A stretch of 64,000 nt of DNA from assembly GCA_026954325.1 (NCBI GenBank), contig JAIXKK010000086.1, positions 1 to 64,000 of the forward strand. Reading direction: 5' to 3'. Below, in pieces: positions 34,512-43,417 of the stretch. Numbering within the stretch: position 1 is the stretch's first letter; every line of letters begins with the position of its first letter. The notes under the pieces are model-generated. The model was given only the letters and a program-made list of their open reading frames with translations, did no database searches and was not told the DNA's origin. A program made the translations under genes and the position numbers. This stretch comes from Bryobacterales bacterium. Its GTDB lineage: Bacteria; Acidobacteriota; Terriglobia; Bryobacterales; Bryobacteraceae.

Positions 34512-36826
34512 ATCGCCGCCTCCTCACCGCCACGGTGCTATTGCTCGTCCTGGCCGCCGCCGGCATCCCGTTTCTTCGCGCCGACCGCTTCAGCGGCCGC
34601 ATTCACACCGCTCTCGAACAGGCGCTCCACCGCAAAGTGGAAATCATCGGCGGAATCCATTTCAATCTCTGGCCCGGCCCCGGATTCTCCATCTCCAACG
34701 TCGTCATCCACGAAGACCCCGCCATCGGCATCGAGCCCTTCGCCTATGTCGCCTCCCTCGACGCCACCGTCAGCCTGCTCGCCATGCTGCGCGGACGCTG
34801 GGAGGTATCCGGCATCCTCCTCGATGAGCCCAACGTCAATCTCGTCAAACAGACCACGGGCTCCTGGAATATCCGCCCCCTTCTCACCGGCGCCGCTCCC
34901 GGCCCCCATTTCCGCTTTCCCGATATCCAGGTGCGCGGCGGCCGCATCAATCTCAAGTTCGGCGACACGAAATCTGTTCTTTATTTCGCCAATGCGGACC
35001 TCGACATCACTGCTGATAGTGAAACCGCCGTCCGCCTCCGTTTCACCATGGATCCTGCCCGAACGGACCGGCCCGCCCAGAGCATCGGCACGCTGCTCGG
35101 CGGCGGCGTCTACCGCTGGCCGGAATCGCGGCCGGGCCAGGCCGATCTCGACCTCGAACTCGAGCGCAGCGCGCTCTCCGAAATCGTTACCCTCCTCGAA
35201 GGACGCGGCGCCGGAATGCGCGGCTTCCTTGCGTCCCGCGCCCGCGTCACCGGCCCCCTCTCCAATCTCAAAATCGAAGGCAGCATCCGCCTCGAGGACA
35301 TCCAGCGTTGGGAACTCTTCCGCTCCGGCGCCGGAAGCTCCGCTCTGCGCTACCAAGGCAAGCTCGATTTTCCCGCCGGCGAACTCGACCTTGAAACCCT
35401 TTCCGAATCGCCCGATGCCCCATTCCGCCTCCGCGTGCGCGGCCATTCGCTTCAGGACAACGCCTCCTGGGGCGCATTGCTCCGCTTCGACAAGCTCCCG
35501 GTCAGCGCCCTCACCAGCGTGTTCCAGTTCATGAACGTTACCCTGCCCAGCAGGGTGGCTCTCGAGGGCAAAATCAGCGGAGTGCTCGGCTATTCGCCCG
35601 CCCATGGCTTGCAGGGCCTCCTCGAATTGCCCGAAGCCTCCGTCAAGAGCGGCGGCATCGGCTTCCAACTGCGCGAAGCCCGCTTCGCTGTTGAGGGCGA
35701 GCAGTTCCGCCTCCTTCCCGCCACTCTCGATCTCGGCAACGAAAAATCCGCCCAGGTCGAGGGCCGGTATAGCCCCACTGCCCAGTCCTTCACCTGGCGC
35801 ACAGGCAACATCCTGATGCCTGTCAAAGATCTCCTGGCCAACTACAAACAGTTGCTCGGCACGGGCATTCCCCTCCTTGACCAGCTCGAAAAGGGCGACT
35901 GGCGCGGAACCCTTCAGTTTGAAAAGACCGGCGACGATCCGGCGCATTGGACCGGACAGTTCACCCTCCGCAATGCCCGCCTGGAAATTCCCGGCCTGGC
36001 CTCGCCCGTCGATATCGAAACCGCAACCGGAGCCATCCTCCGCAACCGCCTTCGCCTCGACTCGGTCACCGGAAACGCCGGCGAGGTCGCCTTCCAGGCC
36101 GCCTACCGTCAGGAAACCTCCGGCCCGCGGCCAAATCACTTCAAGGTCCACATCGAGGAAGTGGATGCATCCGACCTGGAAGCTCTGTTCCTCCCCACTC
36201 TGAAACGCGGTGGCTTTCTTCGCTCGCTCAGCTTCCGCGCCGCCATCCCTCAGTGGCTGCATGACCGGCGCCTCGAAGCCGAAGTCGCCGTCGATTCCAT
36301 CCTCTCCGCCGGTACCCCGCTCGGCAGCCTTCACGGCTTGGTCCTTTGGGATGGTCCCGAGGTGGAACTGAGGAAAGCCAGGTGGGCCCATGAGGAATCC
36401 TCCGGCGCCGGCGGCATCCACCTCCGCCTTTCCCGCGCGGAACCTGAATACCGTATCACGGCCGAGTTCCGGAACCTCCCCTTTAAGGGAGGCGTTATCG
36501 ATGCCGAGGGCAAGGCGCAGACCAGCGGCGCCGGTTTCGCGCTGCTCCGTAATATCACCTCCACCGGCAGGTTCACCGGCCGCGAATTAACCTTCTCCGG
36601 GCAGGACGGCTTCGCCACCATCGTAGGCGCCTATGAGCTTTCTGTCCCCCGCGGCGTGCCCGTGCTGAAGCTCAGCGCTCTCGAAGCCTCCAGTGGAGAC
36701 GAACTGTTCACCGGCCAGGGCGCTACCGAAAACGACGGCAAACTTTATGTGGATCTCACTTCCGGCAGAAAGAAGCTGCGCATGGCCGGAACCCTTTGGC
36801 CATTCCATCTCGATGTGCACAACTGA
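34508..36826 (+). CDS. AsmA-like envelope protein
   Basis: A 772-residue protein with a single N-terminal membrane anchor (LLTATVLLLVLAAAGIPFL) and an otherwise periplasmic, strand-rich AsmA/TamB-type domain. The start (FSGRIHTALEQALHRKVEIIGGIHFNLWPGPGFSISNVVI) is the typical AsmA N-terminus with a chorein-like first module; the C-terminal part shows AsmA_2-like repeats with GTLQFEKTG, TATGAILRNRLRLDSVTG, RGVPVLKLSALEASSGDELF. Such proteins are proposed to form lipid-transfer grooves across the envelope. It overlaps the preceding mocA-like gene by 4 bases, though no functional connection is apparent. The exact lipid cargo is unknown. Confidence 0.82.
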   Translation: MNRRLLTATVLLLVLAAAGIPFLRADRFSGRIHTALEQALHRKVEIIGGIHFNLWPGPGFSISNVVIHEDPAIGIEPFAYVASLDATVSLLAMLRGRWEVSGILLDEPNVNLVKQTTGSWNIRPLLTGAAPGPHFRFPDIQVRGGRINLKFGDTKSVLYFANADLDITADSETAVRLRFTMDPARTDRPAQSIGTLLGGGVYRWPESRPGQADLDLELERSALSEIVTLLEGRGAGMRGFLASRARVTGPLSNLKIEGSIRLEDIQRWELFRSGAGSSALRYQGKLDFPAGELDLETLSESPDAPFRLRVRGHSLQDNASWGALLRFDKLPVSALTSVFQFMNVTLPSRVALEGKISGVLGYSPAHGLQGLLELPEASVKSGGIGFQLREARFAVEGEQFRLLPATLDLGNEKSAQVEGRYSPTAQSFTWRTGNILMPVKDLLANYKQLLGTGIPLLDQLEKGDWRGTLQFEKTGDDPAHWTGQFTLRNARLEIPGLASPVDIETATGAILRNRLRLDSVTGNAGEVAFQAAYRQETSGPRPNHFKVHIEEVDASDLEALFLPTLKRGGFLRSLSFRAAIPQWLHDRRLEAEVAVDSILSAGTPLGSLHGLVLWDGPEVELRKARWAHEESSGAGGIHLRLSRAEPEYRITAEFRNLPFKGGVIDAEGKAQTSGAGFALLRNITSTGRFTGRELTFSGQDGFATIVGAYELSVPRGVPVLKLSALEASSGDELFTGQGATENDGKLYVDLTSGRKKLRMAGTLWPFHLDVHN

Positions 36827-36873
36827 TGGACAAACCCTGGTATTCTAACTAGAACCACTCCCCCGAGGTGCTT

Positions 36874-39024
36874 ATGCGACAACTTCGTTATTCGACCCGC
36901 GGCGGCATCCAGGTCACGCGAACCGTCTCCAAGGTCCCCTTCAAACGCGGCCTCGAGAAACTGATGCGCGAATTGGACTCCCGCCGCGGCTTCTACTTCT
37001 CTTCCGGTTACGAATACCCGGGGCGTTATTCGCGTTGGGATATCGCCTCGCTTTGTCCTCCCCTCGAGATCACCGGCGCCGGCCGCGAGATGGAATTCCG
37101 CCCGCTCAACCTGCGCGGCCGGATGATCTGTGAAATGCTGCTGCCCGTCCTCTCGAACCATCCCCACTGGGAATCGTTCCACGCCTCCGCCGGCTCGCTT
37201 CACGGGCGCCTCAAACCCCTCGAAGGCCTCTTCCCCGAAGAACAGCGCAGCCGTCAGCCTTCGCCCTTCTCCATCATCCGCGCCCTCATCGAGGAGTTTG
37301 GCCATCCCGAGGATAGCCGCCTCGCCCTCGCCGGTGCTTTCGGCTACGACCTCTTGCTTCAGTTCGACCCCATTCAACTGAAACTGCCCCGCCGCGACAC
37401 GAAAATCCTTCATCTCTTCCTCTGCGACGACATCTATTTCATGGACCGCAAGAAGGAAGTCATCGAGCGCTATTCCTACGAATTCGAGCGCGACAGCATC
37501 TCCACCCTCGGCCTTGCTCGCGATGGCGAGTTCATCCCTCCCCCTGCTCCCCGCGAGCCAAGCCCCATCTCCTCGGACCATACCCCCGAAGAGTACATGG
37601 CGAATGTCGAGAAAGTGCGCGCCGGCATGAAACAGGGCGACTTCTACGAAGTGGTCCTCCGCCAGACCTTCCGCACCCACTATTCCGGCAGCCCCTCGAA
37701 GCTCTTCGAGCGCATCCAGCAACTCAGCCCCAGCCCCTACGAGTTCTGCATTCAGTTCGGCGGCGAGCAACTGGTGGGCGCATCCCCGGAAATGTTCGTC
37801 CGCGTCGAAGGCGCGCGCGTCGAAACCTGCCCCATCTCCGGCACCGCCCGCCGCACCGGAGACCCCATGGCCGATGCCGATGCCATCCGCGCCCTGCTCG
37901 ATTCCGCCAAGGAAGAGTCCGAACTCACCATGTGCACCGACGTCGACCGCAACGACAAGTCGCGCGTCTGCGAACCCGGCTCGGTCAAAGTGATCGGGCG
38001 CCGCCTCATCGAATCCTACGCCGGCCTCTTCCACACCGTGGATCATGTCGAAGGCACGCTCGCCCCCGAGTTCGATTCCCTCGACGCCTTCCTCACTCAC
38101 ATGTGGGCCGTTACCGTCATCGGCGCTCCCAAGCGTGCCGCCGCCCAGGCCGTCGAGAATATCGAAAAGAACGCCCGCGGCTGGTATGGCGGAGCCGTCG
38201 GCATGATCTCGATGAACGGCGACATCAACACCGGCATCCTCATCCGCACCACCTACCTCCGCGACGGCATCGCCGAATATCCCGTCGGAGCCACCATCCT
38301 CTACGATTCCATCCCCGCGAACGAAGAACGTGAAACGCGCCTCAAGGCCACCGGCTTCTTCCGCGCCCTCGAGCCGCCCGCCGCTCCCGTGCCTGCCCCA
38401 GCGGTTCACATCCCTTCCACTGAGGGCAAGGGTGTGAAAATGCTCCTCGTCGACAATGACGATTGCTTCATCCACACCCTCGCCAATTACGCCCGCCAGA
38501 CCGGAGCCGAGGTCGTCACCTACCGCTCCGGCTTCCCGCTCGAAATGATTCATCAGGTCGCCCCGAGCCTCGTCCTCATTTCGCCCGGACCCGGCCGTCC
38601 CTCCGACTTCGGAATCCCCGGCCTTGTCCGCTTCGGCGCGCGCCTCGGCGTCCCTATGTTCGGCGTCTGCCTGGGCCTCCAGGGCATCGTCGAGGCCTTC
38701 GGCGGCGAACTCGGCGTGCTCGACTACCCCATGCACGGCAAGCCTTCCATGGTCACCCACGCCGGCAAAGGTGTGTTCGAAGGCCTTCCCGAAACTTTCC
38801 GCGTGGGCCGCTATCATTCGCTCTACGCTCTCAGGGACAGACTGCCCTCGTGCCTCGAAGTTACCGCCGAATCCGAGGACGGCGTCATTATGGGTGTCCG
38901 CCATCGCGAATTGCCCATCGAAGCCGTTCAGTTCCACCCCGAATCCATGCTCTCTCTCGAAGGCAATTGCGGCCTCCATCTCATGGAGAACGTGGTCAAA
39001 CTCCATGGCCGCGCGCGAGTCTGA
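36874..39024 (+). CDS. trpE(G): Fused anthranilate synthase (TrpE-TrpG)
   Basis: A 716-residue fusion of anthranilate synthase components I and II, making anthranilate from chorismate and glutamine. The TrpE-like part (residues about 1-500) has YVxxM-like SDHTPEEYMANVEKV, CPISGTARRTGDPMADADAI, ELTMCTDVDRNDKSRVCEPG, and GAPKRAAAQAVENIEKNARGWYGGAVG. After a Pro-rich linker the amidotransferase follows from about residue 525 (LLVDNDDCFIHTLANYA, SPGPGRPSDFG, FGVCLGLQG with the catalytic Cys near 599, and FHPESML). The fused form with Leu after CLG is the type known from rhizobia. ATG at 36874 (after GAGGTG) is preferred to the GTG at 36868. No leader peptide is visible in the 47 bases upstream. 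Confidence 0.93.
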   Translation: MRQLRYSTRGGIQVTRTVSKVPFKRGLEKLMRELDSRRGFYFSSGYEYPGRYSRWDIASLCPPLEITGAGREMEFRPLNLRGRMICEMLLPVLSNHPHWESFHASAGSLHGRLKPLEGLFPEEQRSRQPSPFSIIRALIEEFGHPEDSRLALAGAFGYDLLLQFDPIQLKLPRRDTKILHLFLCDDIYFMDRKKEVIERYSYEFERDSISTLGLARDGEFIPPPAPREPSPISSDHTPEEYMANVEKVRAGMKQGDFYEVVLRQTFRTHYSGSPSKLFERIQQLSPSPYEFCIQFGGEQLVGASPEMFVRVEGARVETCPISGTARRTGDPMADADAIRALLDSAKEESELTMCTDVDRNDKSRVCEPGSVKVIGRRLIESYAGLFHTVDHVEGTLAPEFDSLDAFLTHMWAVTVIGAPKRAAAQAVENIEKNARGWYGGAVGMISMNGDINTGILIRTTYLRDGIAEYPVGATILYDSIPANEERETRLKATGFFRALEPPAAPVPAPAVHIPSTEGKGVKMLLVDNDDCFIHTLANYARQTGAEVVTYRSGFPLEMIHQVAPSLVLISPGPGRPSDFGIPGLVRFGARLGVPMFGVCLGLQGIVEAFGGELGVLDYPMHGKPSMVTHAGKGVFEGLPETFRVGRYHSLYALRDRLPSCLEVTAESEDGVIMGVRHRELPIEAVQFHPESMLSLEGNCGLHLMENVVKLHGRARV

Positions 39025-39379
39025 CGCCGTGCGCATCTGGCATAAGATCCTCATCGCGATAGCCGCGGCCGCCGTCTCCTTCGTCCTGTTCATCAACTAC
39101 TGCGGGCTCGTCTACCAGTGCGGCTGTACGTGGCTGTGGGCCGGCGCCGCCGATCACTGCAACATCCACACCGCGGGCCGCCACTGTCCCTGGTGCGCCT
39201 TGAGCCAGACAGGCCGGAATCTCGTCCTGCTCTCCATCATCATTCCCCAACTCGTTGTGTGTTTCTGGCCCGCCGCATGGTCCTGGCCCAAACGGGTGTT
39301 GTTAACCTTCGTCGCCTTCCCGATTGCGGGCCTCGTTCCAGCGATTACCTTAGGACTATGGACAGGGTACTGGAACTAA
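39005..39379 (+). CDS. Cys-rich small membrane protein of unknown function
   Basis: A 124-residue protein with three hydrophobic segments (residues about 13-33, 71-90 and 96-118). Between the first and second lies a compact Cys/His cluster: CGLVYQCGCTWLW, DHCNIHTAG, RHCPWCAL, in which six Cys and three His occur in about 38 residues, enough to bind one or more metal ions or form disulfides. The start ATG lies 20 bases inside the end of trpE(G), on the same strand; a GTG at 39029 is an alternative that avoids most of the overlap. I do not recognise the family. Codon use is normal. A 35-codon membrane protein follows 48 bases later. Confidence 0.65.
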   Translation: MAARESDAVRIWHKILIAIAAAAVSFVLFINYCGLVYQCGCTWLWAGAADHCNIHTAGRHCPWCALSQTGRNLVLLSIIIPQLVVCFWPAAWSWPKRVLLTFVAFPIAGLVPAITLGLWTGYWN

Positions 39380-39427
39380 TTAAGGTTGTGGGCTACCTCG
39401 ATTCAAGCGATACTGAAATGTACTGGT

Positions 39428-39535
39428 ATGGACCCCCTCGATATGCTCTTCCTCACCATCGTCCTCTGGATTGCCTGGAAGCTCTCCGACGACTTCGACG
39501 GCGGGAAGCGCTCGAAGCTCCCCATCGCCGGCTAA
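39428..39535 (+). CDS. 35-residue membrane microprotein
   Basis: A short frame beginning MDPLDMLFLTIVLWIAWKL, a single membrane helix with a conserved-looking aromatic belt, and a charged tail SDDFDGGKRSKLPIAG. The frame is bounded by the Cys-rich protein and hpnE and stops 25 bases before hpnE. No clear ribosome site is seen upstream. The codon pattern (C or G at most third positions) is that of the surrounding genes, which supports but does not prove coding. Confidence 0.5.
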   Translation: MDPLDMLFLTIVLWIAWKLSDDFDGGKRSKLPIAG

Positions 39536-39560
39536 GCATTTCATCCCCGTCTTTCGCTCT

Positions 39561-40883
39561 ATGCCCCGGATTCTGATCATCGGGGGAGGATTGTCCGGCC
39601 TCGCCGCCGCCGCCGCGCTCGGCGGAGCAGGCTATGAGGTGGACCTCTACGAAAGCCGTCCGTTCCTTGGCGGACGCGCCGCATCCTACCCGCTTCCGGC
39701 AAGCGAATCCGGTGAGCACATTGACAATTGCCAGCATATCCTGTTGCGCTGCTGCGTCAACCTGCTCGATTTCTACCGCCGCCTCGGCGTCGAAGATTCC
39801 ATTCAGTTCCACCGTGATTTTTACTTCATTGAGCCCGGCGGCCGCGTGTCCACGTTCAAGGCAGGACTGCTGCCCGCCCCGCTTCACTTCACCGGATCAT
39901 TCCTCAAACTACGATTCCTCTCCCTCGCCGACAAGTTCGCGATCGGAAAGGCGCTGCTCGCCATTCGCTCGGAACGCAACACGCGCCGCGACCTCGACCG
40001 CATCTCCATGCTCGACTGGCTCCACGAGAAATGTCAGACGCCCCGCGCCATCGAACGTTTCTGGCGCCAGGTGCTGGTCAGCGCCGTCAACGAGGAATTA
40101 GACCGCATGGCCGCCATCCATGGATTCCAGGTCTTCTGGCTTGGATTCCTCGCCCGCGGCAATACCTACGAAATGGGCGTCCCCTCCGTCCCATTGAGCC
40201 ATCTCTACGGAGACCAAGCCTGGCGCCGCCTGCCCAACGTCCACCTCCACGAACGCGCCCCCGTCGAACGCATTGCTTTTGAGAACGGCCAAGCCGCCGG
40301 CGTGACGGTTGGCGGCGAGGTTCACACCGCTGACGCCTATCTTTCCGCCCTCCCCTTCGACCGGCTCGCCGCCCTTGCGCCCGCGCTTCCCGTGGAATGG
40401 AACGCCTTCACCCACTCACCCATCACCGGCATCCACCTCTGGTTTGACCGCCCCGTGACCAGCCTTCCGCACGGCTCTCTCCTCGACCGCACCATTCATT
40501 GGTTCTTCAACAAAGAGCAGGGCCGCTACCTCATGCTCGTCGTGAGCGCCTCTCGAGCGCTCACCGAAATGGCCCGTAAGGAAGTGATCGATCTCGCCGT
40601 CCGTGAACTCGGCGAGTTCCTGCCCGCCGTCCGCGATGCCCGTCTCGTCAAGGCGCATGTAGTGAAAGAGATGAAGGCCACCTTCTCCGCCGCCACCGGC
40701 CTTGAGCCCAAGCGTCCCGCGAACCTCACCGCCTGCCGCAACTTCTTCCTCGCCGGTGACTGGACCAAATCCGGATGGCCCGCGACCATGGAAGGCGCCG
40801 TCCGCAGCGGCTACCTGGCCGCCGAAGCCATCACAACCATGTTCGGGGCGCCGCAAAGAATTCTTCTGCCCGATATCGCCTGA
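39561..40883 (+). CDS. hpnE: Squalene-associated FAD-dependent desaturase
   Basis: A 440-residue FAD amine-oxidase-fold protein of the HpnE type. It begins PRILIIGGGLSGLAAAAALG (dinucleotide-binding GxGxxG) followed by GGRAASYPLP, and shows HIDNCQHILLRCCVNLLDFYRRL, VLVSAVNEELDRMAAIHGFQV and the C-terminal FAD-binding block NFFLAGDWTKSGWPATMEGAVRSG. HpnE reduces hydroxysqualene to squalene (with HpnC and HpnD), feeding hopanoid synthesis. Here hpnC, hpnD and the hopene cyclase are not adjacent. An ATG at 39561 opens the conserved sequence. A GT21/HpnI-like gene lies 12 kb upstream, so the organism likely makes hopanoids. The alternative, a carotenoid desaturase, is less likely. Confidence 0.9.
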   Translation: MPRILIIGGGLSGLAAAAALGGAGYEVDLYESRPFLGGRAASYPLPASESGEHIDNCQHILLRCCVNLLDFYRRLGVEDSIQFHRDFYFIEPGGRVSTFKAGLLPAPLHFTGSFLKLRFLSLADKFAIGKALLAIRSERNTRRDLDRISMLDWLHEKCQTPRAIERFWRQVLVSAVNEELDRMAAIHGFQVFWLGFLARGNTYEMGVPSVPLSHLYGDQAWRRLPNVHLHERAPVERIAFENGQAAGVTVGGEVHTADAYLSALPFDRLAALAPALPVEWNAFTHSPITGIHLWFDRPVTSLPHGSLLDRTIHWFFNKEQGRYLMLVVSASRALTEMARKEVIDLAVRELGEFLPAVRDARLVKAHVVKEMKATFSAATGLEPKRPANLTACRNFFLAGDWTKSGWPATMEGAVRSGYLAAEAITTMFGAPQRILLPDIA

Positions 40884-40978
40884 TTCGCCGCGCGAAAATC
40901 GATTTCCGTTCGCCCTACCACACGCTTCCGCCCTCATCTACAGCCACAACGGTATCCTCTATTTCTTCATCCCGGCAT

Positions 40979-40996
40979 ACACTCCATCAGGAGTGT
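40979..40996 (+). promoter_or_regulatory. Hairpin sequestering the M48 protease ribosome site
   Basis: ACACTCC (40979-40985) pairs with GGAGTGT (40990-40996) over a 4-nt loop. The Shine-Dalgarno AGGAG (40989-40993) is inside the right arm, seven bases before the ATG at 41001. Four T residues (40996-40999) follow the stem. It could limit translation or act as a thermosensitive or terminator-like element. Confidence 0.4.
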
Positions 40997-41000
40997 TTTC

Positions 41001-41990
41001 ATGAGCACCAGAGCCGTTACACTCGCCACCGTCTTTTTCTGCCTCGCCACCCTGCCCACCCTCCCGGCAAAATCCAAGGACAAGAAGAAGGACCCGGATG
41101 AAATCGGGAATCGCGATGTCGGAAAGGGCGTCAATTTCTACTCCATCGAAAAGGAAATCGCCCTCGGCAAACAGATGGCCCAGGAGGTGGAGCATGAAGC
41201 CAAAATCATTGACGATCCCATCGTAGCCGAGTACGTCAACCGCGTCGGGCAGAACCTCGTGCGCAACTCGGACGCCAAAGTTCCCTTCACCATCAAGGTT
41301 CTCGACTCGGACGAAGTCAATGCCTTCGCCTTGCCCGGCGGGTTCTTCTTCGTCAACAGCGGGCTTATCCTCAAAGCTGAGTCCGAAGCGGAACTGGCCG
41401 GCGTGATGGCCCACGAAATCGCTCACGTCGCCGCCCGCCACGGGACCCGCCAGGCCACCAAGGGCGAGATTATCAACTACGCCAGTCTCCCGCTCATCTT
41501 CATGGGCGGCTGGACCGGCTACGCCATCCAGGGTATCGCCAGCGCCGCCATCCCTCTCGGTTTTCTCAAATTTTCACGCGGAGCCGAATCCGAAGCCGAC
41601 ATGCTCGGCTTGCAGTACATGTATAAGACCGGTTATGATCCCATCGCTTTCGTCGACTTCTTCGAAAAACTCGAGTCGCTCGAAAAAACGAAACCGGGAA
41701 CAATGGCCAAGGTGTTTTCCACGCATCCGCTGACGGAAGACCGCATCGCCGCCGCCCAGAAGAACATCCAGGAGAATCTTCCCTCCCGCCCGGAGTATGT
41801 CATCACCACCTCCGACTTCGACAACGCCAAGGCTCGGCTCGCCATGCTGCTCAATCGCCGCAAAATCGATACGAAGGACGACAACAAGCCAAAACTCCGC
41901 CGGGCGCCCGGCGCGGGCGGCGTCGACGGGGACGCCCAGGATAAAGACGCCGGGCCCGATGAGCGCCCCACTCTCAAGCGCCGCCCGTAG
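41001..41990 (+). CDS. M48 family exported metalloprotease (BepA-like)
   Basis: A 329-residue protein with a signal peptide (TLATVFFCLATLPTLPA) and a charged linker, then the M48 peptidase domain. The zinc site HEIAH is at about residues 137-141 (GVMAHEIAHVAARHG), with the third ligand Glu in RGAESEADMLGL. ALPGGFFFVNSGLIL precedes it, typical of BepA/LoiP-type periplasmic proteases that police outer-membrane protein assembly. The C-terminus lacks the tetratricopeptide repeats of full BepA and instead ends with a Lys/Asp-rich tail. A hairpin occupies its ribosome site. Upstream is hpnE (117 bases) and downstream an OMP gene, consistent with an envelope role. Confidence 0.9.
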   Translation: MSTRAVTLATVFFCLATLPTLPAKSKDKKKDPDEIGNRDVGKGVNFYSIEKEIALGKQMAQEVEHEAKIIDDPIVAEYVNRVGQNLVRNSDAKVPFTIKVLDSDEVNAFALPGGFFFVNSGLILKAESEAELAGVMAHEIAHVAARHGTRQATKGEIINYASLPLIFMGGWTGYAIQGIASAAIPLGFLKFSRGAESEADMLGLQYMYKTGYDPIAFVDFFEKLESLEKTKPGTMAKVFSTHPLTEDRIAAAQKNIQENLPSRPEYVITTSDFDNAKARLAMLLNRRKIDTKDDNKPKLRRAPGAGGVDGDAQDKDAGPDERPTLKRRP

Positions 41991-42089
41991 CCCCGCGCCG
42001 CCGGGTCTCAATCAGCGGCTCAATCGCGCCCTTTCTCACGTGTAGACGGGATTTTGTATTCCTCCCCGGCCCGCTATCCTGAGGTCACT

Positions 42090-42722
42090 ATGCGAACAAC
42101 CCGCGTGTCCGTGATCGCCCTTCTCGCCGCGGCGGTTCCCGCGTTCGGGCAATCCGATGACGTGCGCCACCACAACTTCAGCGTGGGACTCGGCCCCGCC
42201 ATCCCCAGCGGTTCCTCCAGCAACTACCTCGGAACCGCCCCCATGGTTGCCCTCCGCTATGGCTACCGCTTCACCCGCTTCCTGCAAGCCGATGCGGGCC
42301 TGCAGCTTGCCTGGGGAGCCGCCAACAACCAGAATCCCGTCATTACCGACCTTGGCGCCGTGCAAGGCGGCGACCATGAGTACATGTTCCCCCTCGGCGG
42401 ACGGCTGATCATCCCCACTCCTTTCGAGCGCATCGAGATGTCCGCCGGCGGTGGAGGCGTCTACCTCCACTACTCCGAAACCGCCCCCTCGAATCCTTAC
42501 TACCAGGTGAACTGCTACAACTGCACCTCGCGCGGCGGATGGGGCGGATACGGTCTTGCCAATGTCAGCTACTTCCTCGACAGCAACAAGACCTTTCGTC
42601 TCGGCACTACGTTCCAGTACATCAGCGCCTCCACAAACGGCCAGGCGGTCGGCAACGTGGCCGCGCTCCACACCTCGGACCATTGGGCCAATCTGACCTT
42701 CGAACTCGGCATTAGTTTCTAG
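42090..42722 (+). CDS. Small outer-membrane beta-barrel protein
   Basis: A 210-residue protein with a signal peptide (TRVSVIALLAAAVPAFGQ) and an all-beta sequence with alternating polar and hydrophobic residues, ending in LTFELGISF with a C-terminal Phe for BAM recognition. Segments such as FSVGLGPAIPSGSSSNYLGT, RYGYRFTRFLQADAGLQLAW and RLGTTFQYISASTNG would make about eight strands, the OmpA/OmpX-like size. The insert YYQVNCYNCTSRGG holds two Cys, possibly a disulfide on an external loop. A GAGG site precedes the ATG. Function is unknown; it resembles the relic at 19098. Confidence 0.8.
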   Translation: MRTTRVSVIALLAAAVPAFGQSDDVRHHNFSVGLGPAIPSGSSSNYLGTAPMVALRYGYRFTRFLQADAGLQLAWGAANNQNPVITDLGAVQGGDHEYMFPLGGRLIIPTPFERIEMSAGGGGVYLHYSETAPSNPYYQVNCYNCTSRGGWGGYGLANVSYFLDSNKTFRLGTTFQYISASTNGQAVGNVAALHTSDHWANLTFELGISF

Positions 42723-42739
42723 CGCGAATCGCCGCGGTG

Positions 42740-43372
42740 TCAAAAACCTTCCAGCAGGTGCCCCAGCTTTTCTTTCTTCGTCCTCAGGTAGTCCGCCGTG
42801 CTTGTCTGCGGAGGCACAATGCACGGCACGCGCTCGACCACTTCGACCCCTGCCTTCTCGAGCGCCTCGATCTTTTCCGGATTGTTCGACAGCAGGCGAA
42901 CCTTCTCGAGCCCCAGGCGCTTCAGAATCGCTCCAGGCAACTCGTAGTTGCGCAGATCCGCGTCAAAGCCCAGCGCCTCGTTGGCTTCCACCGTGTCCGC
43001 GCCCTCATCCTGCAAGGCGTAGGCGCGCAGCTTGTTCATCAGTCCGATGCCCCGCCCCTCCTGCATCTCGTAAAGCAGAATCCCTCGCCCCTCTTCCGCG
43101 ATCATCTCCAGAGCCAACTCCAGTTGCCGCCGGCAATCGCAGCGCAGGCTGTGGAACACGTCGCCCGTCAGACACTGCGAGTGAATCCGCACCAGCGGAG
43201 GTCCGCCTTGCGTCACGTCTCCCATCACCAGAACCGCCGCTTCCTCCACCCGGTCCTCGAACGCCCCTTCAAAACCGTGGATCCGGAATCGCCCGAAACG
43301 CGACGGGAAGTCGGCTTCGGCCATCTTTGCCAGCCTGATTCTGCCAATCTCTTGCCGGGATGTTGCGCTCAT
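42740..43372 (-). CDS. ribA: GTP cyclohydrolase II
   Basis: A 210-residue enzyme that opens GTP to 2,5-diamino-6-ribosylamino-4-pyrimidinone phosphate, the first step of riboflavin synthesis. The zinc Cys residues appear in SQCLTGDVFHSLRCDCR, the metal/substrate segment is LLYEMQEGRGIGLMNKLRAYALQDEG, and catalytic Arg/Tyr are in the RNYELPGAILKRLGL block. It is a standalone enzyme, not fused to RibB. It is convergent with the small OMP gene and diverges from the kinase gene across about 45 bases. No FMN riboswitch is recognisable. The N-terminal 25 residues are slightly longer than the usual form. Confidence 0.95.
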   Translation of the reverse strand: MSATSRQEIGRIRLAKMAEADFPSRFGRFRIHGFEGAFEDRVEEAAVLVMGDVTQGGPPLVRIHSQCLTGDVFHSLRCDCRRQLELALEMIAEEGRGILLYEMQEGRGIGLMNKLRAYALQDEGADTVEANEALGFDADLRNYELPGAILKRLGLEKVRLLSNNPEKIEALEKAGVEVVERVPCIVPPQTSTADYLRTKKEKLGHLLEGF

Positions 43373-43417
43373 GTAACGAACTGCGACAATCTATAGCGGT
43401 TGCTGTCTTTCATTATA

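Noticed and set aside
36745..39096. A 783-codon minus-strand frame
   Set aside because: Antisense shadow of trpE(G) with a Gly/Ala/Glu-rich product; the + strand carries all conserved motifs.
42723..43417. FMN riboswitch upstream of ribA and TPP riboswitch upstream of thiD
   Set aside because: The ribA leader is only about 45 bases to the divergent gene and thiD overlaps rlmB, leaving no room for the elements; no conserved core was seen.
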